From Atherix ibis (taxonomy: Eukaryota > Arthropoda > Insecta > Diptera > Athericidae), in the NCBI GenBank assembly GCA_958298945.1, contig OY282605.1, positions 112,526,267-112,590,266 of the forward strand: 64,000 nucleotides of DNA, written 5' to 3'. How positions within the stretch are numbered: position 1 is the stretch's first letter; each line of letters begins with the position of its first letter. The position numbers and the translations under genes were made by a program. Shown one piece after another: positions 34,085-45,962 of the stretch. The notes under the pieces are model-generated. The model was not told the DNA's origin, did not search any database, and worked only from the letters and a program-made list of their open reading frames with translations.

Positions 34085-35040
34085 TGTCATTTGACAGCTG
34101 TCAGACATACCATATATGTTATTCAAGATGGCATTTGTTTATTATATTATTTGCCATTAAAAATTTCTTCATTTTGTAAAAATTTGATTACTCTTTGATT
34201 AAAATATAAACTTTTCATAAATACTACAGAATTAACCATTTTTTTATTCGGAAAGTACAGTCCTGTCATTTAATAAATGTTAAGTATGTATTTTATTTAA
34301 GGTTATATTCAATAGGCGTAAGGTCTGCCATTTTGCATTACGGATTGTTTAACCACGAAACAGTGACCATGGCAATTAGCAAAATTTCCGTACATGGAGG
34401 CTCTGAAAATTCACACATGACTGCGGAGAAGCCATTGTATCCCCAAAATGTAACTGTCTGGTGTGTATTTTGGTCCGGATTTTTTTAAAAAATGAATAAG
34501 GAGACACCGTAATTTCTGGGCATTTGATAACCGACTTTTTTTTTGCCTAAATTTGAGGGTTTTAATCTCGATCACATGTGGTTTCAAAGATACAGCACTA
34601 CAATCTATAAAACAAGACAAATTTCGAATTTACTGTGCAAAAACTTCTTAGGACGCGTAATTTTGAGATTTGCTAATGTCAATTAGCCTCCATGATCATG
34701 CAATTTGACGCCGTTGGACGTTTTCTTGTAGGTATGCGAAAAAAATCGTATTCACCCAGATAATCCGCAAAGTTAAAAGCATTTAAAAAAAACATCTATT
34801 AAGTAATGAACGTATTAAAGACCGAGAATTTTGGAAAAAGTTATCTTAAAATTACCCCAAAAAATAATCGAATACTGCATGAAATTTTGCAGCAGCATTT
34901 TAAATGACGTTTATTGCAAGGTCCAAGGAATATACAATAATTAATGAAAATCTTTATCAACATCAAAATTTTAAGGATATTTTATTTAACCTCACTTTCC
35001 GTTGTGCAAATTTGATAGAACTTTATAAAATTTTACTTTC
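34085..35040 (+). pseudogene. IS630/Tc1-like transposase ruin, DD41D-like family, copy 2
   Basis: Plus-strand residues EKPLYPQNVTVWCVFWSG near 34432-34480 and LDHMWFQ near 34570 fit the family pattern EKPLHPxKVTVWCGxWAGG ... DxMWFQQDGATCHTA. Remains of the NWPPRS block lie near 34670-34710, at DNA level atgtcaattagcctcc. Two 5'-end-like blocks (gtcatttgacagctgtcagac at 34087 and a decayed one at about 34263) suggest a rearranged or double insertion. Dead. Confidence 0.65.
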
Positions 35041-36589
35041 ATCAAAATTAATTCATTTAGAATTATTATAGAAAAAAAAACTTTTATGAAAATTATATTA
35101 ATGTGAGTAGGTGCATTATTTCTGTTAAAAAAATCTATTAAATATTTTATGTTGTTGTACAAATAAATCTTTTGTAGATAAACGCACCACTTTTAGTCAA
35201 CACTATCTAATATCTTCTAAAAGTTTATTAGGAATTGTGTTGATGCCTCTACGGTTAACACTTCCTCTTAGTTTATTATCCCATTGATAATTGTTATGGG
35301 CAACCTAGACTTCTTGGTGAATAAATAAATGGCAGTATTTATTGGGCGGGGAACATCTTTCTGGCTGAAAAACCTTCGACTGGTAGAAGGAAAATTCTAG
35401 CATTTATGAAAAATTCATCTCCCACTGATTTGGCTTCCATACCAAACTTAGAATTTATCGTCAGTTATGGAACCGTCTTCGTGGTAGAACATTTCCTTTT
35501 GATACAAGAGTAAGGGAACTTCAATTTCTAGTGGCTTTATTTCATTTTAAGAGCCAGCCAGATTTTGAGGTGTACTCGCATTTACCCGAATCGTAATAGG
35601 TGTATTCCGGAAATTGCTGGCGAAGAATCAGAAGAGGATCCGCAGTTCACAGATTCAAAACTTGATCGTACTCGTCTGGTTATTTGTTATTTACATTGAG
35701 CCTGGAGAGATTTTTGCAAATATTTCATATTTGAATACTGTCTCGACATGAAAGTCATTATTCGAAAACATGCACGCACAATCCTAACGAATGACAATTT
35801 TCAGTATTTTCTACTATGGCAGATACACAGAAAGTTATGAACGTGAATTCCCTCTGGCTCCGTATAACTTCAATTCGATTTCTTTTTGCTGTTCAATAAA
35901 TTCTATAATCTAACATGGATACCTTATTATTCTTTATTTATTTTACTAACGATAGCTGCAGAATTGATTCTCAATTAATTTTCCTATAATTTTCTGATCA
36001 TTTTATTGTCAACTATTGATCGTTTGCTAGAAAAATGATATTGGCTGCGAATACGAGTAATTTCCATTATGTTGGGAGGATGTCATTTCTAATATTTCCT
36101 CAGTAAATACATTCTGAATTTATTAGAATTTGAAAATATTAAAATTTACTGGAAAGTCTTTATGATAAAAGTTTAATAAATTTTTCTATTACCTTATTTT
36201 TTTTTAGAAAACAAGTCGATGACCCTAATTTTTACCCACAGTCTTGAAATTATTTTTTAAATTTTAAAATTTGCTTAAAATTTTTTTAAAAATATTTTTT
36301 TTCTATTGAATTGACTAGAAAAATTAGATGGTCAATCAAGATGGTCAAAACACCACCAATATTGAGTTATTATTCTAAATAATGTGCCATTTGCAGGACA
36401 TAAACCTACCGAAAACTGTTGGGAACCACCACGAATATTCTTTTTTCATAGTTTTTTTTTGTTTAAATTTAATTAAATGAAAATTAGGTAGCGGTTTGCG
36501 TCCATTAACCAAATTAGTTTTGAGTATTAATTATTTTTCAGCAGTTATGATGATTTTAAGCAAATTAGCCAAATTAAAGTACTTAAAAG
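35041..36589. other. Unassigned stretch
   Basis: 35430-35600 has a plus-strand open segment (LWNRLRGRTFPFDTRVREL then FHFKSQPDFEVYSHLPES, stop) with fly-like codons but no recognised domain and no clear splice context. The remainder is AT-rich without a feature. Confidence 0.35.
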
Positions 36590-36900
36590 TTAAGGCCTTT
36601 CATGAAGAGAAATCGGTCGTCTCCGAATAGATAGAAGTCATATTGTGATTCGTAGCTTTTTGAGAGATGCAGAAAATTAGCAAAAACGGCAGACTGCTGA
36701 AGTAAAAACAGCGAACAAAAGAGGGAGAAACGCAAGCTATTTTAAAGAAATCATCAAATTCCGCCAACAAGGTTGAGTGTCTTTTTAGCGAATTTTTAAG
36801 GCTTCTCTGAATTTAAAAGGGCTTCTCTGAATTTAAAACGGCTTCATCTTAGAAAAAGAAGCCTTTTTATCACATTATTATAAATTGCGTATGGAAAGCA
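36590..36900 (+). pseudogene. Tc1-like transposase ruin, N-terminal half
   Basis: Shifting frames give EEKSVVSE, then FLRDAEN-QKR and KRGRNASYFKEI, matching the paired HTH region of Tc1/Tc3 transposases (KSVVSRFLRDPE..YGKNGRTGRP). The matching C-terminal half is at 38150-38450, with a mariner in between. Confidence 0.55.
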
Positions 36901-36960
36901 GTTTTCTTTTTTTTAAAAAAAAAGGTTCTTTTTGGCATGTAGTCAACAACTTATCTACTT

Positions 36961-38134
36961 CGAGGGTTGTCTCAGAAGTAGCCGACCTGACGTATAAATG
37001 ACAGTTGGTTTTTGAAAAAAATTACAATGGTCGAAAGTACCATCCCCACAAAGCTTAATTTTGAAGTTTGATGACCGGTGCATTTGCTTGACAGCCATTA
37101 ATAGTGAACGATCGATGTGAATTTATTAACTTGGAAAAAATACTTTTATTTGAAAGTTCTCCGTCCATTCAATACCAAAGCTGAGCAGGACTCCACTCTG
37201 GAAGAGCCTGTTCTTTCATTTACAACAATAAAATATTGGTTACCAGAGTTTAAACGAGGCCATGCAAGTCGCCCAAATGAGGTTTACACACCAGAAATGG
37301 TGAAGAAAATTCACAAAATTTGTGAAGAAAATTCACGTTGACTGAAACTGCGCTAGCTAGCAGACATGGTAAGCATTTAAAAAAGGGCTGTACATCGCAC
37401 ATTAACTCAAAATTTTGACATAAAAGATCTGTCCGCAACATGGGTACCGCGTTTGCTCACAATGAAACAAAACAGCGTTTTCAGGATATTTTAATGCAGC
37501 ATTTATTCTTAACCATAAATTAGACATGAGTCTATTACGTCACATTTGAGTTGAAGGAACAGTCAAAACAATGAATTGAAAGGGAGAATCAGCTCCAAAG
37601 AATGTGAAGGCAGTTCCTTCCTGCTGGCAAGGTCATGGCGTCAGTATTTTGCGATGCGCGTGGGCAAATTTTGATTGACTATGTTCAAAAAGGAAAAACA
37701 ATCATGGGCGAATATTATGCGAACTTATTGCAGCGTTTGAATGAGTGAAAACGAAAGTGTTGTTTCATCAAGACAATGCACCACTTCATGCATCCGTCAT
37801 CTCAATGGCCGAAATCGATGAGTTAAAATTAGAATTGCTTCTTCACGCACCCTATTCGCCAGATTTAGCCCTTTCGGATGATTTTCTCTTTCCAAACATG
37901 AAAAAAATGATTCGGTGGTAAACGATTTGCCAAAAATGAAAAGTTAGAGTTTGTGGTTAATGGCTATTTTGAGGAGCTCGACGGTTCTTACTATAAACAG
38001 AGTATCGAAGCTATTAAAAATCGCTGGCAAAAGTGTATCCAGCTAAAAGGAGACTATGTTGAGAAATAAAGATATTTTTTCCAAAACCGTTTGTGTTTTC
38101 TTTATTAGGCCGGGTGCTTCTAGGACTACCCTCG
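36961..38134 (+). mobile_element. Mariner element, decayed (family E)
   Basis: Left end cgagggttgtctcagaagta, right end inverse of cgagggtagtcctagaagca, 1.17 kb; the TA duplication is clear on the right only. Contains a transposase ruin on the plus strand. Inserted in a Tc1-like ruin. Confidence 0.75.
37110..38068 (+). pseudogene. Mariner transposase ruin (family E)
   Basis: In order: IKYWLPEFKRGHASRPNEVYTPEMVKKIHKI split over an HTH-like region (about 37230-37320), WVPRLLT-like residues near 37440, LIDYVQKGKTIMGEYYANL near 37675-37730, FHQDNAPLHASVISMAEI (second D) near 37765, YSPDLALSDDFLFPNMKK (third D) near 37853-37905, and LKGDYVEK before TAA at 38068. Several frameshifts. Related to families B and C but more diverged. 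Confidence 0.75.
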
Positions 38135-38149
38135 TATTTCCATGATATG

Positions 38150-38450
38150 AGGAACGCCCACAGAAGGTTCGGTTTAGTTATGGTCTGGAAAGGAATTTCT
38201 TACTATAATGTTGTAAGTCTTCAAATTAGAAAAAAATGAATCGCTGGAAAATGAAATAAGAAATATGAATCGACGATGGATTTTTCAAAAGGATAACGCA
38301 CCAATTTATACTACAAGAATTGTAAAGGAATGGTTCGACGGAAAAAGGCATTGATTTTTTAGACAGGTCGGCATACTTTCCTGACCAGAACATGGTCATA
38401 AATGTGTGAGGAGTACTCACATGAAAAATTTATAAAGGAGACTGGGGGCG
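38150..38450 (+). pseudogene. Tc1-like transposase ruin, C-terminal half
   Basis: GLVMVWKGISYYNVV (pattern GxVMVWGAISYxG), WIFQKDNAPIYTTRIVKEWF (second D) and DRSAYFPDQNMVIN (pattern DWPAYSPDLNPIEN; the catalytic E is lost). Diagnostic of Tc1/Tc3 rather than mariner. Confidence 0.65.
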
Positions 38451-40309
38451 GGAGTATTATTTAATGGAAATCGTATAGTTCTAATACAATATAAAACCGT
38501 TTATTCGAATTATTATACGCAAATGGAAACCAAACTCATTATTATTAATAAATTAATAAAAATAGTATTTTTTTTAAATTTAATTTCTTGACCTACTTTT
38601 CCTCCAATTAGGAGTGGTCAAATATTTTCGCTAAAACCCAAACAAGTTGTCGCATTGCCGGAAGCTACAAAAAAAGCATATTCTTTTACGTGTTCAAAAA
38701 AAACCCTCCAACTGAAAAAATATTCGTAAAAATGTGGGTGGTTTGAAACCGTTGTCGGACGGTTTATGATGGCATTTTTGTATTTTATATATGTATGTGT
38801 ATATAAGATGATAAACAGTATAGTTATTAGTTTTCTTAAGTAAAAAATAAAGAAATTATCGGAGAAATATTGCTCCAAAAATTTTTGTTTTGTTTTTAGA
38901 GAAAATAGCCGAATTTACAATTTTCTAATTAGTAAATATTTATGATAAAACTGAGCAGAATATTGCAGAAAAAAACTACATGCAATTTTAGTTTATATAA
39001 ATTTCTTTGAGAAAATTTTCACGAAATTATTTTCCTAGGTGAGATTTTTATATTTATTCTCCTCGTATCTAATAGAATTTTTTCTTTTACCAACATTGGA
39101 TATACAGATTTTTCCTCCTTTTAAATATATTAACTGCTAACAGTTAAACTATGTTTATTATTTTCTTAAATATTTTATAAACAAAATAATTTTGTTAATC
39201 GAATTATTGCGAAAAGTTGATTATTGAATTTGGTGCGTAGTCTTCATTTATGGCATAAATAAGCAAGCTTCTATCAATCGAAATCGATATACATAAGCCG
39301 TCAATGGTTGATTTTTAATTTTTTGATTCCTCGTGTAGGCACATCAACCTTCTACGAGTACACCTACACCTCTCTCTTCTTCCGAATATTTTGCCAGCGT
39401 CTTAACCTTTATTAGTTGCATGAAATTTTAATGAAAACATTTTTACGATGTGGCAACATATTTAGTCAAGATGAGCTATCCTAAAACCGTAGTTCTAATC
39501 GATTTGGCAACAAATTCCATACATTCCAAGTTTTTGGCAACTAATTCGATAGGCGAAAAATTCATTACAATGTTGTAAAGTGGGCAGTCGTTGAAAATTT
39601 TGTGTACATTGCATTGTGGTCTATCATAAAATCAACCCAAACCAATTACTTCCGTCAAAATGTATACAGAATAAATAGTTAAATCATGTTAAATGCATAG
39701 AATAATATTTATGCGTCACAATGGAATTTTATAAAATTCGGAAATGTTTCCACAAAATTTATAGTACACCCACTAGAGTCCCTACAGTAACGAGATACGC
39801 TGGAGTTTTGTGTGAATGATTTTTCCAAATGTTTGCTTTTAAGTCTATGGCGCTTCATCAGCTGCGAATTTATGGTCCAAGTTATGTCTGGACCACATTA
39901 TCAAAAAGATCAATAACAAATGTATTTTAAATAAGATTGGCAGTAAAATATAAAATAACTTGTATAAAATAATTAGAAAGAATTATACTAAAAAAGATGA
40001 TATAATTTTGATATTCAGAGGAAAGTTCTTCCGACAATCTAAATAATAAAAATCCATTTCATGATATCTTTTCACCTGTGTTAACTTATATAAAACCTAG
40101 GCATTTGGTGTAAATAAATCGAGAATATTGAAAAACACTTGAAGAGGCCATCTACGATTTTTACACTTTTCTAGTCAATTGATCGGTCATATTCACACCA
40201 AATTCAGTAGCACTTGTCACATACAGACAAGAGAAGATAGTTTTGAAAGAGTTAAATAATTTCCCTATTTAAGGAGGAAAAATTAAAGAATCGCAGCTGA
40301 TAACAACAT
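38451..40309. other. Stretch without a recognised gene
   Basis: AT-rich. The 38618-38878 minus-strand frame has biased composition and no domain. Confidence 0.45.
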
Positions 40310-40740
40310 GGATGAAGAAATTCGCGCACGGCAGCTGGCACCCAACAGAGCCCCTACTTCAGTCAGTCTAAATTATTTCGCTCGAAAAGTCTGGCCAGAA
40401 CTTTCTATACAGGACACTAGTCTTACCAGTCCTCCTGTATGCATCGGAAGCTTGGGTTCTCAGCAAAAACTTGTCCGCGTCCGAGAGGAACACCCTTTGA
40501 AGAACTTTTGTCCCTCTAAATGAGGATAACAATTCCGGAGCCTTTTTAACGACGATATCCTAGTGTTACCCCGATCACCCGGTCGTAGATAAAATTAAGC
40601 TCAATAGGTTGCGATGGTAAAATTAAGATAATCCATATGGGAAGTCTACAATGGAGACTTTATTTTAGTGCTAGAAGACGAGGTAGGCCCTGCCTTCGGT
40701 TAGCCAGAATGCCAAAAACAAGCTGAAATTGTTGTTTTTT
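40310..40740 (+). pseudogene. LINE C-terminal fragment
   Basis: LPVLLYASEAWVLSKNLSASERNTLKNF (two runs across 40420-40510) fits the thumb/C-terminal pattern LTYGSETWTLSK...LxxFERKxLRRI of RTE-like LINEs; KIKLNRLRW near 40595 and RRRGRPCLRLARM near 40677-40715 fit the IRWLGHV and GRPRxRW motifs that follow. Broken by stops. Confidence 0.65.
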
Positions 40741-41264
40741 TGGAGTCCTTTGATTCAGCGGGCACTTTTGTGCTTGACACTTTGTAGGATATTTTTTTGG
40801 TTGGTTGACTTTTACAAATTGTAAGGATACAATTATTTAAAAAAGTCATAATTTGTTAAAGTTTAAAGTATTTTGCTTTCTTTTTTTTAAGATTAATAAA
40901 ATATTCCTTGGAAATTCAAATGTCTACGTATAAGGTCTAGCAAAGAGTAAATAAATAGAGTTTTTCTATTTTAGTTAAAGATGGATTATACAAAGTAAGA
41001 GTAAATTGCGGCAATATTTTCATGTCAGAGTACCTCCTAGCAATAACACAATTCGGACCCTAATCGTACGCGTTTTAAAACAACTGGATCAATGGACAGT
41101 GTTTATGGAAAACGTCCTTTAAGGATCCATCTATCTCTAACCATCATCGCTTTGCTCAAATAGGCATTTAAAAACTCTGATAACCATGAAATAAAATTTT
41201 TGAACACCATTGTATACTTAGTTTATGGGCGATACCAAAGAACCGGGTTATCTTTTTCGTGCTT
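40741..41264. other. Stretch without a recognised gene
   Basis: No motif recognised. Confidence 0.45.
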
Positions 41265-41720
41265 CGTAAAGCGAAGTACTATCATTTGACAGCTGTCAAA
41301 CGTTTATTGGCATTTTACATTATGGAGTGGTTTTATTGAATTCTGTCAATCATGCAATGTGTAAAAGATACGCCGATTGGGTTCTAGAAGAACAGACTTT
41401 GAATGCTGAATATTTCGAACAGGTTTGTTTTGACCTATACTTGAAAATTTTAATTTAACAAGCCTCAAAACATGACGACAAATTTTGAATTGGTTACGGG
41501 AAAATTTCTCAGAACAAATATTTTGAGATTTTTTAATATCAATTGGCCTCTATAAAATTTTGCCGTTGACAATCCTTAAAAAAGCATCAAAAAATCAATA
41601 TCCCTTAAGTAATAACCGAATTATAACCCAAAATGTGCGAAAAATTCACCAAAAAATTTAAATGACGTTTAATGGCAAGGCTCAAGCGATAAAAATTTTA
41701 ATCAAAATAGCAATTTTAAA
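41265..41720 (+). pseudogene. IS630/Tc1-like ruin, DD41D-like family, copy 3
   Basis: 5'-end block atcatttgacagctgtcaaacg at about 41281 and, downstream, ttgagattttttaatatcaattggcctc (split over 41520-41555) that matches the NWPPR-coding region of copy 2 at 34660-34700. Little coding sequence survives; internal deletion. Confidence 0.5.
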
Positions 41721-43229
41721 AGTATTTTATTTAACATTACTTTCCGAAGCTCAAATTGGATATTTCTCTATAAACACAACCTTACTATTAATTTTGTGGA
41801 TTACTTTGTATGTCATTAAATAGTGTGCAACCCTGTCAAATTCTTTTTTTTTTTTTTGAAGTTCTCAACAACAACAAAAACTTACTTTAACCTACTTAAA
41901 TTATTGATTAAATTGTTCGCTAAATTTTGTAGTTCATTTATTAAGTATTATCGATAGTTGATTGTGAAACCGCTAAATGATAAAAACAAAAGCGTGCTTT
42001 GAAACTGCCAAATAATATACGCCATTATTGGCCGTAACTAACGAACTAGTCAAATATGTATTGTGTGATTCCCCTTTTCTACCCGCCTGCTAATGATTTC
42101 AACATCACCCTGTGAGTTAACATGAATATAATCGACAAAAGTGGAAATTTATTTAAATATTTCGCGATAATTTCATTAAAAAAAGATTTCAAATCAACAT
42201 TTCCAAATTTAAAAAAAAAAAACAATCTCGACAATAACATTAGACGAATTATAATAATATTATTAGTTCTATTTAATTGCCATTAAGTATAAAATCTATT
42301 CCTCTAAAGAATATCGAAGTAGAAAAATTCATTTTTTAGGCAAGTTTTTTAGTATTTCTCTAGACTCTCCGAAAACGAGTTCGAAGATTTTTCTGTGATG
42401 ATTTTTTGTGTTTTATCTACCAAGAGCTCTGAGCTAAAGCTGATCGAGATCGTGGGCCAATTCTATTTTAGGAATTTCATTAATTTTGGTTTCATTTTGT
42501 ATTGGAGCGAAAATGTATTGTGTTTACAAAAGTATCTGCCAATATACGAGTCCAACTTTATAGGTAAATACATGAATAGAAATTTAAATTTCAACTTACA
42601 TACAAATGCAAATAAAATCTTGTTTCTTAGAACTGCTCGTAAATAATATAGGCTATGTGAAAATAAATCGAAAAATAAGTGCGAATTAAATTAGTGTATG
42701 GTATTTGCCCAAAATTCAGGTGTAGATGAAAATATTTCAAAGAATTTTCGAATGTCAGAAATTTCTCTTTATAATTTTTGCATATTTTTAATATTTTTTC
42801 AATTTTTCCTTGAACCAAATACAAAATAGCCAAATAAGTACAATATTTCTACAAATGTGATTGAAATATTTTTTAAACACTTGACAAAAATTCCACTTTG
42901 CCGATAAGGTATTTGTTTTTATTTTGCAGCTCTACACTATGATTATCTCATCGTTCATTGAGTTTATCAAAATTTATAAGAAAACAACCAATAATTGCCC
43001 AATTAAGTGGTAATAAGAAAATTTAATTTATTCATTTTGTAATCATATTTTTAAAAGAAAAAAAAACCTTTAGTTGAATGGCAAATTTCGATACTGTTCA
43101 ATATAAGATGTAAAATCAATTCGATTGGAAATTTTTCTTAAAATTTGTTTTGATATTTTCTAATTGAACATAATCGATTTGTAGCAGAAACTTTTCGATA
43201 CACACACTGTGAAGACGAAAATTCCAGCG
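41721..43229. other. Stretch without a recognised gene
   Basis: AT-rich. If the small gene at 43230-43508 has further exons they would lie here, but I could not identify any. Confidence 0.4.
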
Positions 43230-43508
43230 TCAACAGCTGATTGGATTGCCATTGGCCAGAACGAGATGGGAATATAAATATTTGGCACTTGCCTTAATTT
43301 TCCGCAAGTTCAGAGCGTGCACTATTCTCGGTTTATACCAGTTAGCGTATCCGATCGCTACCAAACCGCCTGCAATTATGCATAAACACTTTCCGCAATT
43401 AATTCCGTAATATTTCTGATTGCGAAATTGACTATAATTGCGCGATTTTTGACAAAAACTTTGAAAAAACGCACGACCCCGCAACGAGATACGGCCGATG
43501 GTCGCCAT
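43230..43508 (-). CDS. Candidate small mitochondrial protein, or its first exon (unidentified)
   Basis: ATG at 43508 (context gagcATGg) opens 92 codons to a stop at 43230. The first 35 residues have many R/S/Q and no acidic residue (starts MATIGRISLRGRAFFQ), as in mitochondrial targeting peptides. A hydrophobic segment CLCIIAGGLVAIGYANWY follows at about residues 43-60, then a basic tail (LNLRKIKASAKYLYSHL). It sits at the edge of the only CpG-bearing, less AT-rich non-transposon patch in the region (43500-43700). A GC-type donor (AAG|GCAAGT) near 43290 could end the exon earlier. I cannot name the family. Reality of the gene is an inference from composition and context. Confidence 0.4.
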   Translation of the reverse strand: MATIGRISLRGRAFFQSFCQKSRNYSQFRNQKYYGINCGKCLCIIAGGLVAIGYANWYKPRIVHALNLRKIKASAKYLYSHLVLANGNPISC

Positions 43509-43700
43509 GCTCAAATTTCGACTTCGTTGCTGTCAAGGCTAGGCATTGCCAGACTGTCGGCAGAGCAGAGTGTACCGTAGTGTGTGTGAGAGAATCGTCT
43601 TCGGCTGTCAGTTGGTAATTTTACTCATTTTTTGATTGTCAATCGCCCCGCATGCTCTCAATTTCGTTTCGAGTTCGAAAACCTCAGTCGCCGAAATTCC
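43509..43700. promoter_or_regulatory. Possible promoter region, perhaps bidirectional
   Basis: GC-richer than the surroundings. On the plus strand ctgTCAGTTgg at about 43607 fits the insect initiator TCAKTY; on the minus strand it lies directly upstream of the candidate gene at 43508. Small plus-strand frames follow (for example 30 codons from 43651). No TATA box at the right distance was seen. Speculative. Confidence 0.25.
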
Positions 43701-44349
43701 AGATTGCTGCTTCTGCGAGAGAAAATGTGCGCGCCAAAACATAATTTCGAAAATATGCTCTTATTGGTGATGTTGTGTAGCAGTGCCGGCACATTAATAA
43801 AGGGGCGAAGAATTTTTACATAATAATATTCGTGATGGATGAAAAAAACCGATGGACACTTTTTCAAAACCCATTAAACATAGCTAATTTTTTACCAATA
43901 ATTAAAATAAAAGATTTATGTGCATTTTATACCTTTTTCCAGTAGATAAAAATTTGTAATTTATCAGAGAGTTATTTTTTTAAAAAATTCCTTTCAATTC
44001 CGAAATGAAAACTCTTTTAAATTAGGTTGTTATTGATTGAAAAAAAAAATGCTTACCGAATTTTTGAAAAAGTGAATTGACATTCATATTTGAGTAATTT
44101 TATTTACTTATATTATAAATACCTAAAAATCTTTTTTGAAAATATAAATCAAATGCTGTTTTTTCTTTGAAATTTTATTTATGTATTTACATTTGCTCAG
44201 GTCTTGTTAACAATCAATCAAACATTGGTGCTTTTTTTCCATTTCGTCTTTATAACAAATGAATGATTGCTCAGTTTATTCTGGTAAGAGATGAATTTTT
44301 ACCATATGACGAGTTGTTGATGTTTATTTAATTTAAATACTCCTTATCC
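43701..44349. other. Stretch without a recognised gene
   Basis: Short open frames at 43632-43823 on both strands; otherwise AT-rich and featureless. Confidence 0.4.
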
Positions 44350-44720
44350 ATTTTATAGTTTGGAAAGTTCTACTCATGTCATTTAACATTCGTCAAAAAA
44401 AATTATTATCTAAAGTAAAATTTGTTTAGATTGAAATTTGCCATTTTATATTGGAAATATTTCAAGTACAAAATAATATGTAAAAGTTGTGCAGAAGGTA
44501 TGTGTATCCAAATTTTCTACATCAATGAGGCTCATTTCTCTCTCGGTCGACACGTCAATGAGAAAAATTGCTTAAAAACTACACATATGGGGAAGCCATT
44601 GTATTCCTGGAAAGGTGACTGTCTGGTGTGCATATTGGTCAATTCCGAGTGTTATGGCCGTACGTCTTTTCAGCCTGAACTTAAAATTGTTTTATCTATA
44701 CTCTATGTGGTTTTAACCTA
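44350..44720 (+). pseudogene. IS630/Tc1-like transposase ruin, DD41D-like family, copy 4
   Basis: INEAHFSLGRHVNEKNCL (pattern DEAHFxLxGYVNxQNCR, first catalytic block with D replaced by N) and MGKPLYSWKGDCLVCILV (pattern EKPLHPxKVTVWCG) are in one 99-codon frame. A decayed 5' block with gtcatttaacattcgtca lies at about 44379. Truncated just before the mariner derivative at 44746. Confidence 0.65.
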
Positions 44721-44745
44721 ACGTCATAAGATCGCGTTATACATA

Positions 44746-45283
44746 CGAGGTCTGTTCAAAAAGTATCGCGAATTTTGTGTTTTTTTCAAAAATTATTTAT
44801 TTATTCATCAATATCTATTTTGTCCCCTTCAAAGTAATCCCCACCAGATATTATACAATTGTGCTAACGTTTTTTCCAATCCTCGAAGCACTTCAAAAAA
44901 TCATTTTTTGTGATCTTGTTCAGCTCCTCCCTCGATGTCGTCTTTATCTCCTCAATCGTAGCGTACCGTCGTCCTTTTATGGGGCTCTTCAGTTTCGGGA
45001 ACAAGATTACAGGGGACCATATCTGGAGAATACGGTGGCTACGACATTATAAGTGTGTTATTTTTGGGCAAAAATTCGCGCACAAGGAACGATGCGTGAG
45101 AAGGGGCGTTATCATGGTGCAAAAGCCAATTTTTTTTCTTCCACAAATCCGGGTGTTTCTGACGGATTGCTTATTGACCATGCTACCCTGTGGCAAGAAC
45201 TCATAACGCCACAAAAAATCGAAAACCGAATATAGGTAACCCGCGAAAATTCAAAATCCGCGATACTTTTTGTACAGACCTCG
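44746..45283 (-). mobile_element. Short mariner deletion derivative (family A, MITE-like)
   Basis: 538 bp; TIRs cgaggtctgttcaaaaagta and its inverse, TA on both sides (44744-44745, 45284-45285). Left part matches the transposase C-terminus of 4812-5300; right part matches only the last about 90 bp of the 5' end. It could only move with transposase supplied from elsewhere. Confidence 0.88.
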
Positions 45284-45285
45284 TA

Positions 45286-45962
45286 TATAATCCTCAAACT
45301 TTAGAGTAATGTCCAAATTACAGGCCTAAATATGTAAAAAAATCATCCTCAAAAGTTCCATAAAAAATCACGCAATGGGCATTTAAATTATTATATGTTT
45401 CTTCCTGCAAGGATTTACATAGCAATTATTTAAATATTATATAATGACAATATTAAAGTAATATAGTAAAAATTTGTTTGGTACTTTAAAAATTAATGAT
45501 AATCGGAGAATCTTTCCTGGAAATATCAATTTATATCGAACTCTGATTAATAAATCATTTCTTATGAAAAATGTACAAGCATTTTTTTTTATAGAATATT
45601 TACCACTAACCGAAAGTGCAACATATTCAATTTACCGGCTTATGTTCATCTGACCTTGTTTAAGATTTGGCAAAATCCATTAAAGTATTCATTTTTAATT
45701 CCTTTCATTTTTCAATGATTATATTCTACAGAGAACAGTATAAAATACAGCAGCGAGTAATAACTTTGGCTCCTAAAGATATTTGATATCATATAAAACA
45801 ATTGATCTTATCTATAAAATCAGTTAATAGTGAATTATTGAGCACGCAGATTTTATAGAAAGAAGGTTAGTCCCATAACTATGTATATGGATAAATAATA
45901 AAATAATATTTTTATTAAAAATTGGAGAAAAAAAAACTATCGTTTTGATCCAGATTAAAATG
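45286..45962. other. Stretch without a recognised gene
   Basis: AT-rich. If the exon at 45963-46138 is real, its 3' UTR would run into this part. Confidence 0.4.
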
